Assembly: GCA_965153455.1 (NCBI GenBank)
Contig: OZ234493.1
Span: 33,904,213 to 33,968,212, forward strand
Source: Sphagnum compactum
Taxonomy: Eukaryota; Bryophyta; Sphagnopsida; Sphagnales
Length of the DNA: 64,000 nucleotides
Direction: 5' to 3'
The notes under the pieces were generated by a model. That model did no database searches. It was not told the origin of the DNA and was given only the letters and a program-made list of their open reading frames with translations. The translations under genes were made by a program, and so were the position numbers. The first letter of the stretch is position 1, and every line of letters starts with the position of its first letter. Of the stretch, positions 24,001-34,650 are shown in pieces.

Positions 24001-27000
24001 GTTGTTGCAATGGCCTTGAATTCTTGGGTAGATGGCATCATAATGGTGTCAAGTTCTTATAATGACACAACATGAAAAACATACAAACTTTAAAAGACGG
24101 AAAATGAAATGTAAATAGGGAAGGAAACTTTGAATGATAAACACACATGCATTGAACCCCTAAGAAAGGGAGACTTAGATTATGAGAGGGGGGGAAATTG
24201 AGAGACTGAAAGAAAGATCAAAAGTAAGAGAAAGAAATAAACAAACCTAAACCAATTTGAAGAGCAAACTACAATGACCATCACTGTAATGTTCTTTTTT
24301 CAAATCTAAGAGGAGACAAGGAAATTATCCCATGTAGCATCTAGGAGGTTGTTAATCTCAGGGTAATCATGAGTTACAATTTAAAATATGCATATTTCAA
24401 AACCCTAAATAAACCTATGACTACGCGATTAGTGCTCCAAATATTTGGACTTCTTATAATTTTGAAAAAATCTAAACAAGAATAAAAAATAATTTAAATT
24501 TAATGATATTAGTATTCTTTTATTTATGGGAAGTAAGGTGTCCTTCCATAAGATTTAAATTGTTATTTATAAGGTGTGAATTGCACAAAGATAAAATTGT
24601 TTTATGTTTTATCCATTTGTTTCAAAACATTGAAACTCCCTTCATTTTCAATAGTAGCAACTTTCTCATTTTTGTTCAAAATTGAGTGTCGTAAACACCT
24701 ACTAGTGTTGTGGCTAAAGACTCACTTAAGCTCTTTGAAAACCTTGATGAAAAAGTGCACAATTATTAAACCTTTAAGCTCTGAACTCTTAAATGTTTGC
24801 TCAGGGCTGTTCTACCTTATATGGAACAAGAAATGTTCTTTTTAAAAAAAGTGGAATTGAAAAAAATCTCAACTTCGAAAAACTATACACTAAGTGATAA
24901 ACAAAACTATATTCCATTCATTTTTAAAAATATTTTATTAGCTTTAAATATAGCTTTAATTTTCCCACTTAATATTTTGTAATTCCTATTTAATTATACT
25001 TCAAATGTAGGGCACACTTAAATATAATTATGGCATCATCACAAACTTCTCATCCCACGATTTAATAATAAATTTTGTGTGAATTTTGAATGAACCTATG
25101 AAGTTAATCAGTTTGTGATGATGTTTTGCATTTGTATATGTTCGTATAGACATCAAGGTTTAAGGCATCTAACATTAAAGTTATTTAAGGTTTAGGATTT
25201 AAAATTCAATGCATGTTGTGGGTTTCATAAAAATAAATTGTTTCCTTTTGTATAGGTTTGTTAAGCTACTAGTGTTTAGGGCATCCACCATTCATTAGGG
25301 CTCAGTCTTTTTTATTCAATTAATTATTTAAAACTGAGAATTAATTTTTTTCACTCCTTTGTTTTTGGAACTTAATTTGCCTTCAAAGTTCAATGCGAAA
25401 TGTGGGTTTCATATGTTTATTTTGATTTATCTTTATATTGGATTATAAGGCTATTAGTTTTTAGGGTTGAGTCCATTAGAATTATTTAGGGTTTTGGGAT
25501 ATGGGTTTAATGAATTGTGGGTTTTAAATTTTTTCAATGTTATGTTCTTAAGTGACATTACCCATCCTTAACACTAATGGTATGTTTACCTCTTTTAGTT
25601 TTTTAAAAAAGCATAATTGTGTATTTGTTTTTAGAATTCATGTACTTTTGGTTTGCTTTGGACTAATTTAGCAAAATCATAAATTTGCATTAAGAAAAGT
25701 CCACAATTGAAACATGGGTGTTACATTTTTGGCCCCTCACAAACAATGTGCATTTTTACATTATGTGGAATGGAGTATTACATTTATAATAACCATACAT
25801 TACTACAAATCATGACCTTTTAAAAAACCCAACTTGATCAAAGTGTTTTTTTTCAACTAGAAGTGATGTTCATTTTGACTAATGGGTCAAGGCATGAAAA
25901 ACATGTGTTATTTTTTACTAGTACATTTGACTAAAGTGACATTTTTGATTAGGTGTCAATCGGTCATCTAGTCAAAAGGGATAAACAAAAGAAAAAGGTC
26001 AATCAAAATGACCATGCCTTAATCAAATTGAACATACCGATTTGATATTAGTTAGGTAGGCTTAAGTCAAAACTACCTACATACTTAACATACATAATTA
26101 ATTAACCTATTATAACTAGCCTACTAGCTTATTAATTAGGCTTAAGTTACCTACCTAACATAATTTGTAGTCCATTAATAAAACTTAGGTACTTGTTACT
26201 TACCTAACTTAATAATTTAAGTTGTTAGGTAGCCAAGCTAAACCTAACAAGGTACATATAATTGCTTAAAGGCCTAGTTTTAAGCTAATTAAATAGGTCA
26301 ATTATACCTACCCTATCAACCTACCTACCTACCTACCTACCCATTCACCCTACCCTATTTATTTAAAGCATACATATTTATTTGATTTACATACCTACGT
26401 ACCTTAACAACTAGCCAATTTACCTACCTATACCAACTTAATCACCTTAACAACCTCCTTACCTACCTACTTACCTGGACCTACCTCCTACCTACCTACC
26501 AACTACCTCCCTACCTAGTTAGCTACCTACCTACATACCCTAACAACCTACCTACATACCTACCCACCTAAACCTATTTACTTACCTTAGGTCTACTTAC
26601 GTACCAATGTATACCTACCTACCTATACCTACCTCCCTAACTACCTACTAATTTACTAGGTAGCTAGAATTATATTGAAGTTTACTAATTAGCTACTAGT
26701 TATTAATTACCTCGGTAACTAGGTAGGTCTATTAATTAAGTAACATATATTACCTAGCTACTATCTAGTTCCTAACTACTACATATTAATTGTACTACCT
26801 AATACTTATTAGTTCCTACTCAATAATACTTACTAAGTTTACATGTACACATAACTATAAATCTTGAAGGAAAAATATAAGTTGAATTTTGTGAACATAA
26901 TTCAATTTCAAGAAAGTTTTTTTCACAAATCATTTAAATTTTTATACCTATTGTGCATATGAATGGATAGATCTTCAAATAAAATTTCTCGCAAATAAAT

Positions 27001-27110
27001 ATTCATTTTTTTTATTTGAGTAAGACGTGAAGAAGAAAATGCATTTCAAAGTTTGAATGTCAATTTTTTTGAAATGGAACATGTTAATAACAAAGTTTCA
27101 CATATCATAA
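21059..27110. other. Long AT-rich intergenic DNA, no gene seen
   Basis: About 6 kb without a supported gene. Around 22380-22530, 23880-23990 and 24060-24200 there are related A/G-rich stretches that share ACACATGCATTGAACCCCT or similar, suggesting decayed copies of one repeat. Plain AT-rich DNA follows. From about 26040 the sequence turns into degenerate TACC/TACCT repeats. Confidence 0.55.
26040..26830. repeat. Degenerate TACC/ACCT repeat field
   Basis: Runs such as CTACCTACCTACCTACC (around 26320) and many TACCTA, TTAGGTAG and CTAGGTAG variants on both strands. The middle (26280-26650) is the densest and is probably an old simple-sequence expansion. Confidence 0.75.
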
Positions 27111-27345
27111 CATTAAGGTGTGGTGAGTTGGTTAAGGACTTGGTAAGTACATATGGCCGAAGAGGTCAAGGATTCAACTCCCATTATTTATATGCCTATG
27201 GGAATATGTGAAGATGGTGTACAACCCTAGGCTATGGAATGTACAACTATCCACCACACCCTAGGTGAGTAACTAGGGTCTACCTATAGATCAATGCGAC
27301 AAACTAAATCCATGTGAATTCGCCACCGCATCAAGAGAGAAAGCA
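27111..27345 (+). mobile_element. tRNA-derived SINE candidate
   Basis: TGGTGAGTTGG (27121-27131) resembles a Pol III A box. GATTCAACTCC (27171-27181) matches the B-box consensus GGTTCRANYCC at 10 of 11 positions. The spacing of about 40 bases fits a tRNA-like head. The anticodon and acceptor stems do not fold, so it is not a working tRNA. The following 160 bases would be the element body. No clear 3' tail or target-site duplication was found. Confidence 0.55.
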
Positions 27346-27424
27346 AGAGAGAGCGCGCACGTGATTTTCTTCAAATATTACAGGTATTTTCTTTTTTCCA
27401 TAAATGTGTGTTTAGTATAGTTGC

Positions 27425-27790
27425 TTTAAACATTCTGCGCTGGAAAAGGTTGTTGGAAAAGGTGTTTTCCAACCCATAAAGTACTGCCTGGATTTTTCCT
27501 TGTATTTTCAGCTCCCTTACCTGCTTGATGAAACCTGTTTTCACCAAGCGGGATCTTTTGCTGTGGAAGGTAGTAGCCAGGCTGTACTGAGATCTTCTGA
27601 CCAGAAGAAGGTACCAACAAGCCTGTAACTATTTCTAAAAAGTGAAAAAATCCCAGCTCTGCTTTCCGTAGGAGAAGGACCTGAGTATAGGCCCTTCCGA
27701 TATTTTCGACTTGTTCCCTCATCCTACCAGCCTCCGGCACAGATCTCAAATCACAGAAGAGCCTGTACTCAGACCCTTCTCCTATACAGA
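27425..27790. other. Block of nested foldbacks, GC-richer than its surroundings
   Basis: This contains a perfect hairpin GTTGGAAAA-GGTG-TTTTCCAAC (27452-27473), a second one from CCTGCTTG to CCAAGCGGG (about 27520-27552), and a larger inverted repeat in which TAGGAGAAGG, CTGAGTATAGGC and neighbours (about 27669-27693) face GCCTGTACTCAG, CCTTCTCCTATA (27760-27785). A weak 107-codon minus-strand open frame here has no recognisable domain. It could be a foldback transposon or MITE-like element. Confidence 0.55.
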
Positions 27791-28090
27791 ATATTTAATT
27801 TGAAATTATGTAACCTTTTGGGGGCTCTTACACACCTTGTAACTTTAGCCATGAGCCTAGCTTGCCCATATTCCAACATGGCATTTCAAAAGCATCCATA
27901 TGAGGACTTTGCACATGTGAACAACTTTCAAGTATTTTACACCATAGCCATAGGTAACAAATTCATGGAACTAGACATATACGCAAAATGACAAGTTCCA
28001 ACTCAACTTCCAATAATTTCCTTAACATTTTGGTAGGTGAAAACTATCAATCACAAGCATATTCAAGATTGGCAACATATCTACTTTAAT

Positions 28091-28140
28091 GGCACAATGA
28101 AAGATGGAGTACGTCAAACCACTCAGTCTTTCATTGTGCC
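28091..28140. other. 50-nt near-perfect hairpin
   Basis: GGCACAATGAAAGA (28091-28104) is exactly complementary to TCTTTCATTGTGCC (28127-28140). After one wobble pair and one mismatch, GAGT/ACTC extends the stem, leaving a 10-base loop. It is too short for a classical plant microRNA precursor and may be a decayed foldback element. Confidence 0.75.
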
Positions 28141-28796
28141 ATGACAACATGGATGACCCAATCAAACATAAAACCTATAGGCAGCTTCGATTCCATCTGG
28201 CCCATCATCCATCCATAAGGTGAAACCTGAAATACAATTTGATTGTTCAACCATATATTTTTGCCTCATTTTTATTAAAAAATATTCGATAGCAACACAC
28301 ACTATTTGCAAAAAAATTGTTGGCAAACTTATTAGTATAGTTAATCTTTATTTTATACAAAATGAATTTTGCAACAGAGCATAGAATTTTCACCTGTATG
28401 TGGAACTTGAGAGCTGGCTTTCTTTTGCAGTTGGAAGATGAAACCTGTGTGGTGAAAGCAAGCAGCTGCAATAAGACTGCAATTTTGGGTCTCAGATTTT
28501 AAAAGCTTCCAGAGCAAGCTCTACAGATGGGGTTGGTCTTCTGGTATTGGAACACAGAAGGACCTAGTGCAGGGAAATTGTGATAGCAGAACCTGTGAAC
28601 AAAATAGCTTTGAAAGCAAATCAGAAAAGTCAAAAGACCCATATGTAACCTCTTGCAAGCATTGAACTTTTTTGGAGCCCCCTGTGAAACGAAACCTTTT
28701 ACTCCTGATCCTTGAGTAGAAATGACCACACCATGATCAGATCTGGCTGGCTGGGGGGAAAAAAAAATTCCAACCAAAACACAATTGCAAAGGAGA

Positions 28797-31718
28797 TCAA
28801 AAAATTGAGGCCAAATGCTTGGGGCGTCTCCTGCCTGACACCCTAGACTTGATGCTCCTAACGGGTGATAAAGGTGCACTGGAGGATGATACCCTTTGGT
28901 CTCTAAGAAGCTGACCACCCCTCAATCGTTTGTTGGTTTGTCTTCGTGGAGACCTGGTGGGTCCAATCCCCCCAGGCTTACGAAACCTCACTGATGTTCG
29001 CAATTGTCCTAATGCCTCCTCAGCAGCCTGATGCTTAGCTTTCTCCCAAGTGATCCCACTACCCTTTCCTAATGTGCGTCCGGCAACATCCACCTGACAG
29101 TGGAAGACCTGATGATTCCCAAGCGTACTCGATGGCATCGCCCTAAAGTGTACATTGATGCCCTCAATTGTACACAATTCTTTTAAAGCAGAAACCACAT
29201 TGAATGTGTGATCAACACCATCATCAGACCTGTAGTCCCCTGATGATGATGGCAGTACATAGCCAGAGGTACTAGCAACAAACCGAGTTTCATCATCCAT
29301 TGCTACTGGCCCAGGACCAGCATGTAATCGAGGATCTCTGAGGCTCCTCCCATGGGAAGAAAGCTGGCCATATTCCTCAGGCCCAGAGTAGGAATTGCTC
29401 ATCAGTTCTACCTGCTGATGCCCATTCATACTTTCATTCACTAGAAAATTGAGTGCATCTTTTGCAGCCATGGTATTCGCTTCTTTCTTGGTGCACCCTG
29501 TGCCCTCTCCAACTTTCTGACCACCAAATATGATCTCCACATTGAAACTAAGTTGTGAGGAAGTCATCAACTTTGTTCGATACTGAACTGTCGCATTCAC
29601 CTTCTGCCCAAATTCGTGCAGAGCACTGATAGGATTATTGTTAGCACCCATTCCTACTAAGGAGGCATGGAATGAGGTTTCCCTTGGAGAGACAACTTTG
29701 ATAGTACTTCCACCTACATCCTCATCATCTAAGAAAGCCAATGTGTCAGCCCCGGATCTCTTCTCTGACAGAAACACCTTTTCTTGTGGCTGATGCAGCT
29801 TTGGGGGATTGTCTTGCCCATGTTGCAAAATCAGCAACCGACGACGAGTGTCCGGGTCAATGTCAGTTTCTGGGACTTCTCCATCCTCTCTGGCCAGGGA
29901 CCCTCCTCCTACTTGTCTATGCAATGTGGGGAGAAAACTGTAGTGCACTTCTTCTCCGCGTTTCGGGTATGACAAAGAAGTCTCCCCTTGCTGATACAAC
30001 AGCGCATCGCCTTGCACAAGCTGTGATGATGGCAACGTCATCAAGTCTTCATCATCAGGTTGCACATGATGGGTCAGTAGCAGCCGCCCCCCATTTGTCC
30101 CCTGTTCTATCATCTTCGATGGAGCTAGGAGTTTCACAGCATCCACACCATCAACAGCATACTTCTTGTTTGTGCTGATTGTGCCAAAACCCGGAACCAC
30201 TTCATCTGAGACAATAATACTCTCAGTGGCCGCCAGCATCATATAGCTGGAAACATCAGGTGGCTTTGGTAAAGTTGCCACATCCGTATCAAATCGGACA
30301 TCTGCCATTTGATGTGTCAGAATCTCATCCAGATCCTTGAAAAATCCAGCTCGCACATTACATGCAATGTTCCTGGCAATGCAAAGAGGTGGCGTTTCAT
30401 GAAGTGTTTCTGCCATGGGATCGCTAGTGTATGGCTGGAATGCTTGCACTTGATGCACTCGGGGTTGGTCCAGCTTCTCCCAAACAGGTAAGCGGTCATC
30501 AATCACCATAGCCATCTTGGGATGACATAGGCGGTGAGGAAACACATGTTTGAGGGATTTCTTGGCGTCAGATTTGACACAGATCACACGCTCGTTGAGC
30601 TCCTGAGAATTGATGAGGCGTGAATCTGGATCCAGCAACCGCCACATCTCGAGGGCATAATCCCTCTCCGACATGGTGCAGATGAAGACTTCAAATCGCT
30701 TTCTCCCCTTCTTTGCCATCAGATAGTTTCGGAGATCATCCCAGGCTGGCCGCAATCGCACAAGTACACTGGTATCCCGCACGGCTGGGTTGATCCGCGT
30801 AAGAATGAGGTTGTTGTTGTGCTGCTCAAGAAGACGAATCACAGGCCGAGTGATGGGCATCCCTCCTTCGACTACGGGAGCAACTACCTCGGATTGCGCC
30901 TTGTACAGCTTCCCATTGATGAAAACCTGGTCAGTCTTGTAGTATTGCTCCAGAAGGGTTTTGTCTTCTTGGAGACGTTTCAATGCAGAGGAGGATGAGT
31001 CTTCTTGTCCAGTCTGCTGCTGCTGCTGCTGCAAGGAGCGGCGTCGGCGGCTCAGAACATCAATCCTATCATCAAAGGTCTTCATTGTATTGGCAACAAT
31101 GAGGGTTTCGTCCAAGTCCAACACCATAGCCAGACAACGGAGGTTGAGCAAGGCAAGGCAGGAGGCATACATAGCTTCTTCTCCAACCAAGACTCCCCAG
31201 AAACAAGCATGTTCTCCGCCATTCTCAAGATGAGTCTGTGACACAGGCATGGCCACCAAGTGAATCTCGAGACCGCCGGCTTCTTCTACTGGGACCACGG
31301 CTGTCTTGGATTCTGCCAGGCAGCAGGAATGAAGGCTGTTGAGACGCCGCCGAGTAGCATCGGTAGACGCAAGCTGCTGTCTTTGTTGAGTACTGGGAAC
31401 AAGCTTGAACATGACCCGGGAGCCGATGGTATGTAGCACCAGAAGCGGCGAGCAGCGGTCACTGGAAGCGGAGAAAGAAAGGAAGCGAATCTGTTTGCTG
31501 AACAAGGCATGGCTCAAGTGTGTTGCGTCTGCAGTCTGTGGCATCAGCAGCACTTCACCATAACAGGAGTCTTGTGCATCAAACAGACTTGTAGCAAACC
31601 CCCCCCCATCGCTGGACATCTCCTCCATAGCTAAATTCTTCTGTGTCAGGGAGGAGGAGTCTGTAGTACTAGTAGTAGTCAGGACGGACACATCTTCTGT
31701 TGCCCCGATTCTTCCCAT
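28797..31718 (-). CDS. CPL1-like: CPL1/CPL2-like RNA polymerase II CTD phosphatase with two dsRNA-binding domains
   Basis: A plant C-terminal-domain phosphatase-like protein (FIERY2 group). The family dephosphorylates serine-5 of the Pol II CTD in the nucleus and acts in stress signalling and microRNA processing. 973 aa from ATG 31718. The FCP1-type catalytic domain starts with DLDETLIVAN at 201-210 (nucleophile Asp201 in DxDxT), continues through RLRPAWDDLRNYL and FEVFICTMSERDYALEMWRLLD, and ends with MAMVIDDRLPVWEKLDQPRV. Two double-stranded-RNA-binding domains follow at roughly 690-760 (NPISALHEFGQK to KKEANTMAAKDALNFL) and 840-906 (NVVSALKELC to KAKHQAAEEALGQL). A basic tail (SPRRQTNKRLRGG, SGRRRPKH) can act as a nuclear signal. 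The whole region is one exon, which is unusual for this family. An in-frame CAG run gives Gln229-235 or thereabouts. A TTC/GAA hairpin lies just upstream of the ATG. Confidence 0.93.
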   Translation of the reverse strand: MGRIGATEDVSVLTTTSTTDSSSLTQKNLAMEEMSSDGGGFATSLFDAQDSCYGEVLLMPQTADATHLSHALFSKQIRFLSFSASSDRCSPLLVLHTIGSRVMFKLVPSTQQRQQLASTDATRRRLNSLHSCCLAESKTAVVPVEEAGGLEIHLVAMPVSQTHLENGGEHACFWGVLVGEEAMYASCLALLNLRCLAMVLDLDETLIVANTMKTFDDRIDVLSRRRRSLQQQQQQTGQEDSSSSALKRLQEDKTLLEQYYKTDQVFINGKLYKAQSEVVAPVVEGGMPITRPVIRLLEQHNNNLILTRINPAVRDTSVLVRLRPAWDDLRNYLMAKKGRKRFEVFICTMSERDYALEMWRLLDPDSRLINSQELNERVICVKSDAKKSLKHVFPHRLCHPKMAMVIDDRLPVWEKLDQPRVHQVQAFQPYTSDPMAETLHETPPLCIARNIACNVRAGFFKDLDEILTHQMADVRFDTDVATLPKPPDVSSYMMLAATESIIVSDEVVPGFGTISTNKKYAVDGVDAVKLLAPSKMIEQGTNGGRLLLTHHVQPDDEDLMTLPSSQLVQGDALLYQQGETSLSYPKRGEEVHYSFLPTLHRQVGGGSLAREDGEVPETDIDPDTRRRLLILQHGQDNPPKLHQPQEKVFLSEKRSGADTLAFLDDEDVGGSTIKVVSPRETSFHASLVGMGANNNPISALHEFGQKVNATVQYRTKLMTSSQLSFNVEIIFGGQKVGEGTGCTKKEANTMAAKDALNFLVNESMNGHQQVELMSNSYSGPEEYGQLSSHGRSLRDPRLHAGPGPVAMDDETRFVASTSGYVLPSSSGDYRSDDGVDHTFNVVSALKELCTIEGINVHFRAMPSSTLGNHQVFHCQVDVAGRTLGKGSGITWEKAKHQAAEEALGQLRTSVRFRKPGGIGPTRSPRRQTNKRLRGGQLLRDQRVSSSSAPLSPVRSIKSRVSGRRRPKHLASIF

Positions 31719-32169
31719 TGCACACCGCAACGATGATGATGATGATGTTCTTCTTCTTCTTCTTCTCAAGCTTCTTTGCTACTGGAAGAAGAAGAAGCTT
31801 TGCTTCTCAGTATTAGGGTTTAAAGAGCGTCGCGTTTTCTTCCCTTCCCTGCTGGTTTTGCTTGTTCTAGGGTTTGATCCTCTTCAAGTTTTCTTCCCCC
31901 CTGCTACTCCCATCTCAAGTACCACACTACAGCAAAAATGCATCTGTCTCTTGCTCCTCCTCCTGATGTCAAACCAACGGAAGCAAGCAAGCTCTCGTCC
32001 GTGGGACTTACTTAGGGTATCATCTTCTTCTTTCTGCACACAAAGTCTCTATTGCTTAGGGTCACTGATTTCTCGCGCTCATTCCGTATATCTACTACTC
32101 GGTTTGTTCCCAGTTTCACACAAGCTTCATGGATGGTTGTTCAAGCCAAGGGCTTCTCTCTCTCTTTCC

Positions 32170-32202
<33 letters not shown>

Positions 32203-33000
32203 CTTTTCCCCTGGCAACAGCATGCGCTTCCCCCGTCTTCCTAACTCTACTTTCTCTCTAGAAGCACATCATTATCATCCTGCTCATCTTCCTCCTTGGC
32301 TTCCGGTGTGTTTCCCTGTTATGGTATCTCAAGTCAAGTATGGACAACGTTGACATCTAGTACGTATACCAGACAAGAGAAAAGCTTGTGATCAATCCGA
32401 AGAAGAAAGTAGCAGGGAACGGCGACAGCAGCAACAACAACAATATCAGCGGCGTGGCATGTGTGTTGTTGCCATAGCTCTATGTTCCACGGCTTGCCAT
32501 GGGGAATGGAAAGGAGGACAAAACAACATCAACAACAACAACGACGACAACAAGAGGAAGCTGCGAAGTTGTTGTGAGAGGAGAAGAAGACGACGACGAC
32601 GACGACGACGACGACGATGATGGGCAGGGTTTGGTTCCAACACATGAATGATTCTTATAACAAGAGGTGTTCCATCACTGAAAAGAAGAGTGTATATACT
32701 ACTGTTCCAATGATTGCGGCGGCACTCCTGTGTGTTGTTGTGGACTGTGTGAGCGCAATCTCTTGAAAGCTCTTTCGATTTTCTTCTCTTCCTAACATCT
32801 GGTGTGCCATGATATTGCAAAAAAATCACGCCGCACCAAAGCACAGCGGCAAGGGATTGGAGGTCGGTCGGTGCGCGAAACCCTCAAGTGCGTGAAAGCT
32901 TCTTCACTGCACTGTCCTCGAGTAAGACTGCGTCGTCGCGCTCCCGCCCGGCCGCCCGACCACCCGCCCGGGTTAATATTAGGCCTTGGTTGGTACCATG
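31719..33000 (-). promoter_or_regulatory. 5' leader and promoter region of the CPL-like gene
   Basis: GC-richer than the flanks. It holds a TTCTTC / GAAGAAGAAGAAG foldback at 31750-31798, a (CT)n tract at 32154-32202, an (ACG)n tract at 32589-32619, and a GC-rich patch at 32935-32980. Open frames here are microsatellite translations. The start site is not determinable. Confidence 0.45.
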
Positions 33001-34340
33001 GTAAAAATCCCAAAATCCATTTATATTTAATTCTAAATAGGAATTACAAAATTTGATGATTGAATTTTGTTTTCGTAGTTTTCCAAAGTAAACTAATAGT
33101 TCAATGTGTAACAACTATAATGGGGGGGGGGACAAAAAATCAAATTGGTAAAAGTTTAATGTTTTTTTTAAAAATTCATCATCAAAATCTGAAAAAAATT
33201 AAATTAATTAAATTAAATGGCAAATTTTTATCCTAAATTCTTGCAAGTAACCAAAAATATTTTTTAATATTTCTTTTATTTTCATATTTTCTTATTGCCA
33301 AATTTGGCTAAATCATATTATGGATCATCATCACATGAGCAACATCACAAAACTGAGAAAAAAAATGGCGTACAACCTTCGTCTATGTTAGCAACCTAAT
33401 ATTTATAGTTTATAAGAAACATTATCAACTTTCATTAACCTTGTTTTTTTTTTTTCATAACCATGATATTACTTGGATGAAAACATCATTATTTTTCTCT
33501 TCATAGATGAAAATAATATTTATAGTACATTCATTTCAAATATGTTGTTAATGATAAAAATGACGACAAATAGGTATGAAATAAAAAATGCATGGTACTA
33601 ACTAAAAAATTACTAACATGTTCTCCAACTACCTAAGCATGGCAAGTCATCTCAATTCTCACAACAATCAATTAGGCTTAGTAATTGGTTTAGTGCCACT
33701 AATTATCAAAAATACTAGCCTTGGCTTTCTTATGCTTTGACTATTTGTAATAGCTAACAACCTTTCACCAATTACTTAGTATGTAAGCCTTTGATGCATT
33801 TACTTTTGCTCATTTGGAAATTTCTCAATGTGATTGGGCTCGGATTCTTGCATTGCATTAGAAGTGAGAATTGCACCCACCAACTTGATGTGACTAGTAG
33901 GCTTGGATTCTTATATTGCATTGCAAGTGAAAATTGCACCCACCAATTGTTCAACATCCATCAAATCCTCCAACTTGTTGTGACAATTTTTGGACTATTG
34001 AACAATTTTCAAAGAATGATTTTGCTTGCATGTAAAGTGGATAGGTCCATGTAAATACCAATTCATGTCATGGTCCATTTTGTTTCCAAATTTAATGCTT
34101 GTAATGTACAACAATTCAATTTTTTGAAAGAAATTTGATGTCATTTCTAATGTTATAAATGGTGATTTTAATTTTCATCCCCATGTAACCAGATAGAGGT
34201 AATTGATAAGAAAAAAAAGTGAAATGGTCATAAGGATGGAGGTAATTAGTAGGAAAGGATATAATTATCAGGAAATAAGTGAGGTAGTTAGACTTGAAAA
34301 TGAGATAATTGTTTTTAAATTGTCGTTGGAATTGTCCAAG
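33001..34340. other. AT-rich spacer with a 63-bp imperfect duplication
   Basis: GGATTCTTGCATTGCATT at 33842 is repeated with changes at 33905 (both followed by AATTGCACCCACCAA), a period of 63 bp. 34190-34340 resembles 14390-14580 (both end near GTCCAAGGA[C/G]GACCATT). No gene is seen. Confidence 0.55.
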
Positions 34341-34344
34341 GAGG

Positions 34345-34650
34345 ACCATTCAATTAGAGTTATCTGTAAAGTAACCCTGTCTTCACCCTGTCTTTGGGCC
34401 TCCTTTCACCCCCTATCCTCTCTTTTTGTCATATCCACAAAGTAAAGACATTTTATACAATCTCCGTATGAAATGCTAAAACTCAGCATTTAATGCACAA
34501 GGTTTGAGACCAATTATAGTAGTTGTCCAGTTAGGAGCAGCAGTGAAAATATATGTAGCAGCAGTGGAGGCGCTCAGAAAAAAGGAAAGACAGGATGAAA
34601 CTCAGTTTACCACCAAAATTGATGGTTTTCTGAGTTTCATCCCCCCTTGA
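34345..34650 (+). repeat. Dispersed repeat family R1, copy 3
   Basis: This has the same block order as 10160-10460 and is the closest match to it. It is followed by a short (TTTC)n run at 34675-34699. Confidence 0.8.

Noticed and set aside
27426-27749. 107-codon minus-strand open frame
   Set aside because: It overlaps the nested-foldback block, has no known domain, and is better explained by structured repeat DNA.
28499-28918. 139-codon minus-strand frame overlapping the CPL C-terminus
   Set aside because: It overlaps the CPL coding end in another frame and carries no recognisable domain.
31858-32353. Plus-strand open frames with long Ser-Leu alternation near the CPL gene
   Set aside because: Translations of a (CT)n tract in three frames.
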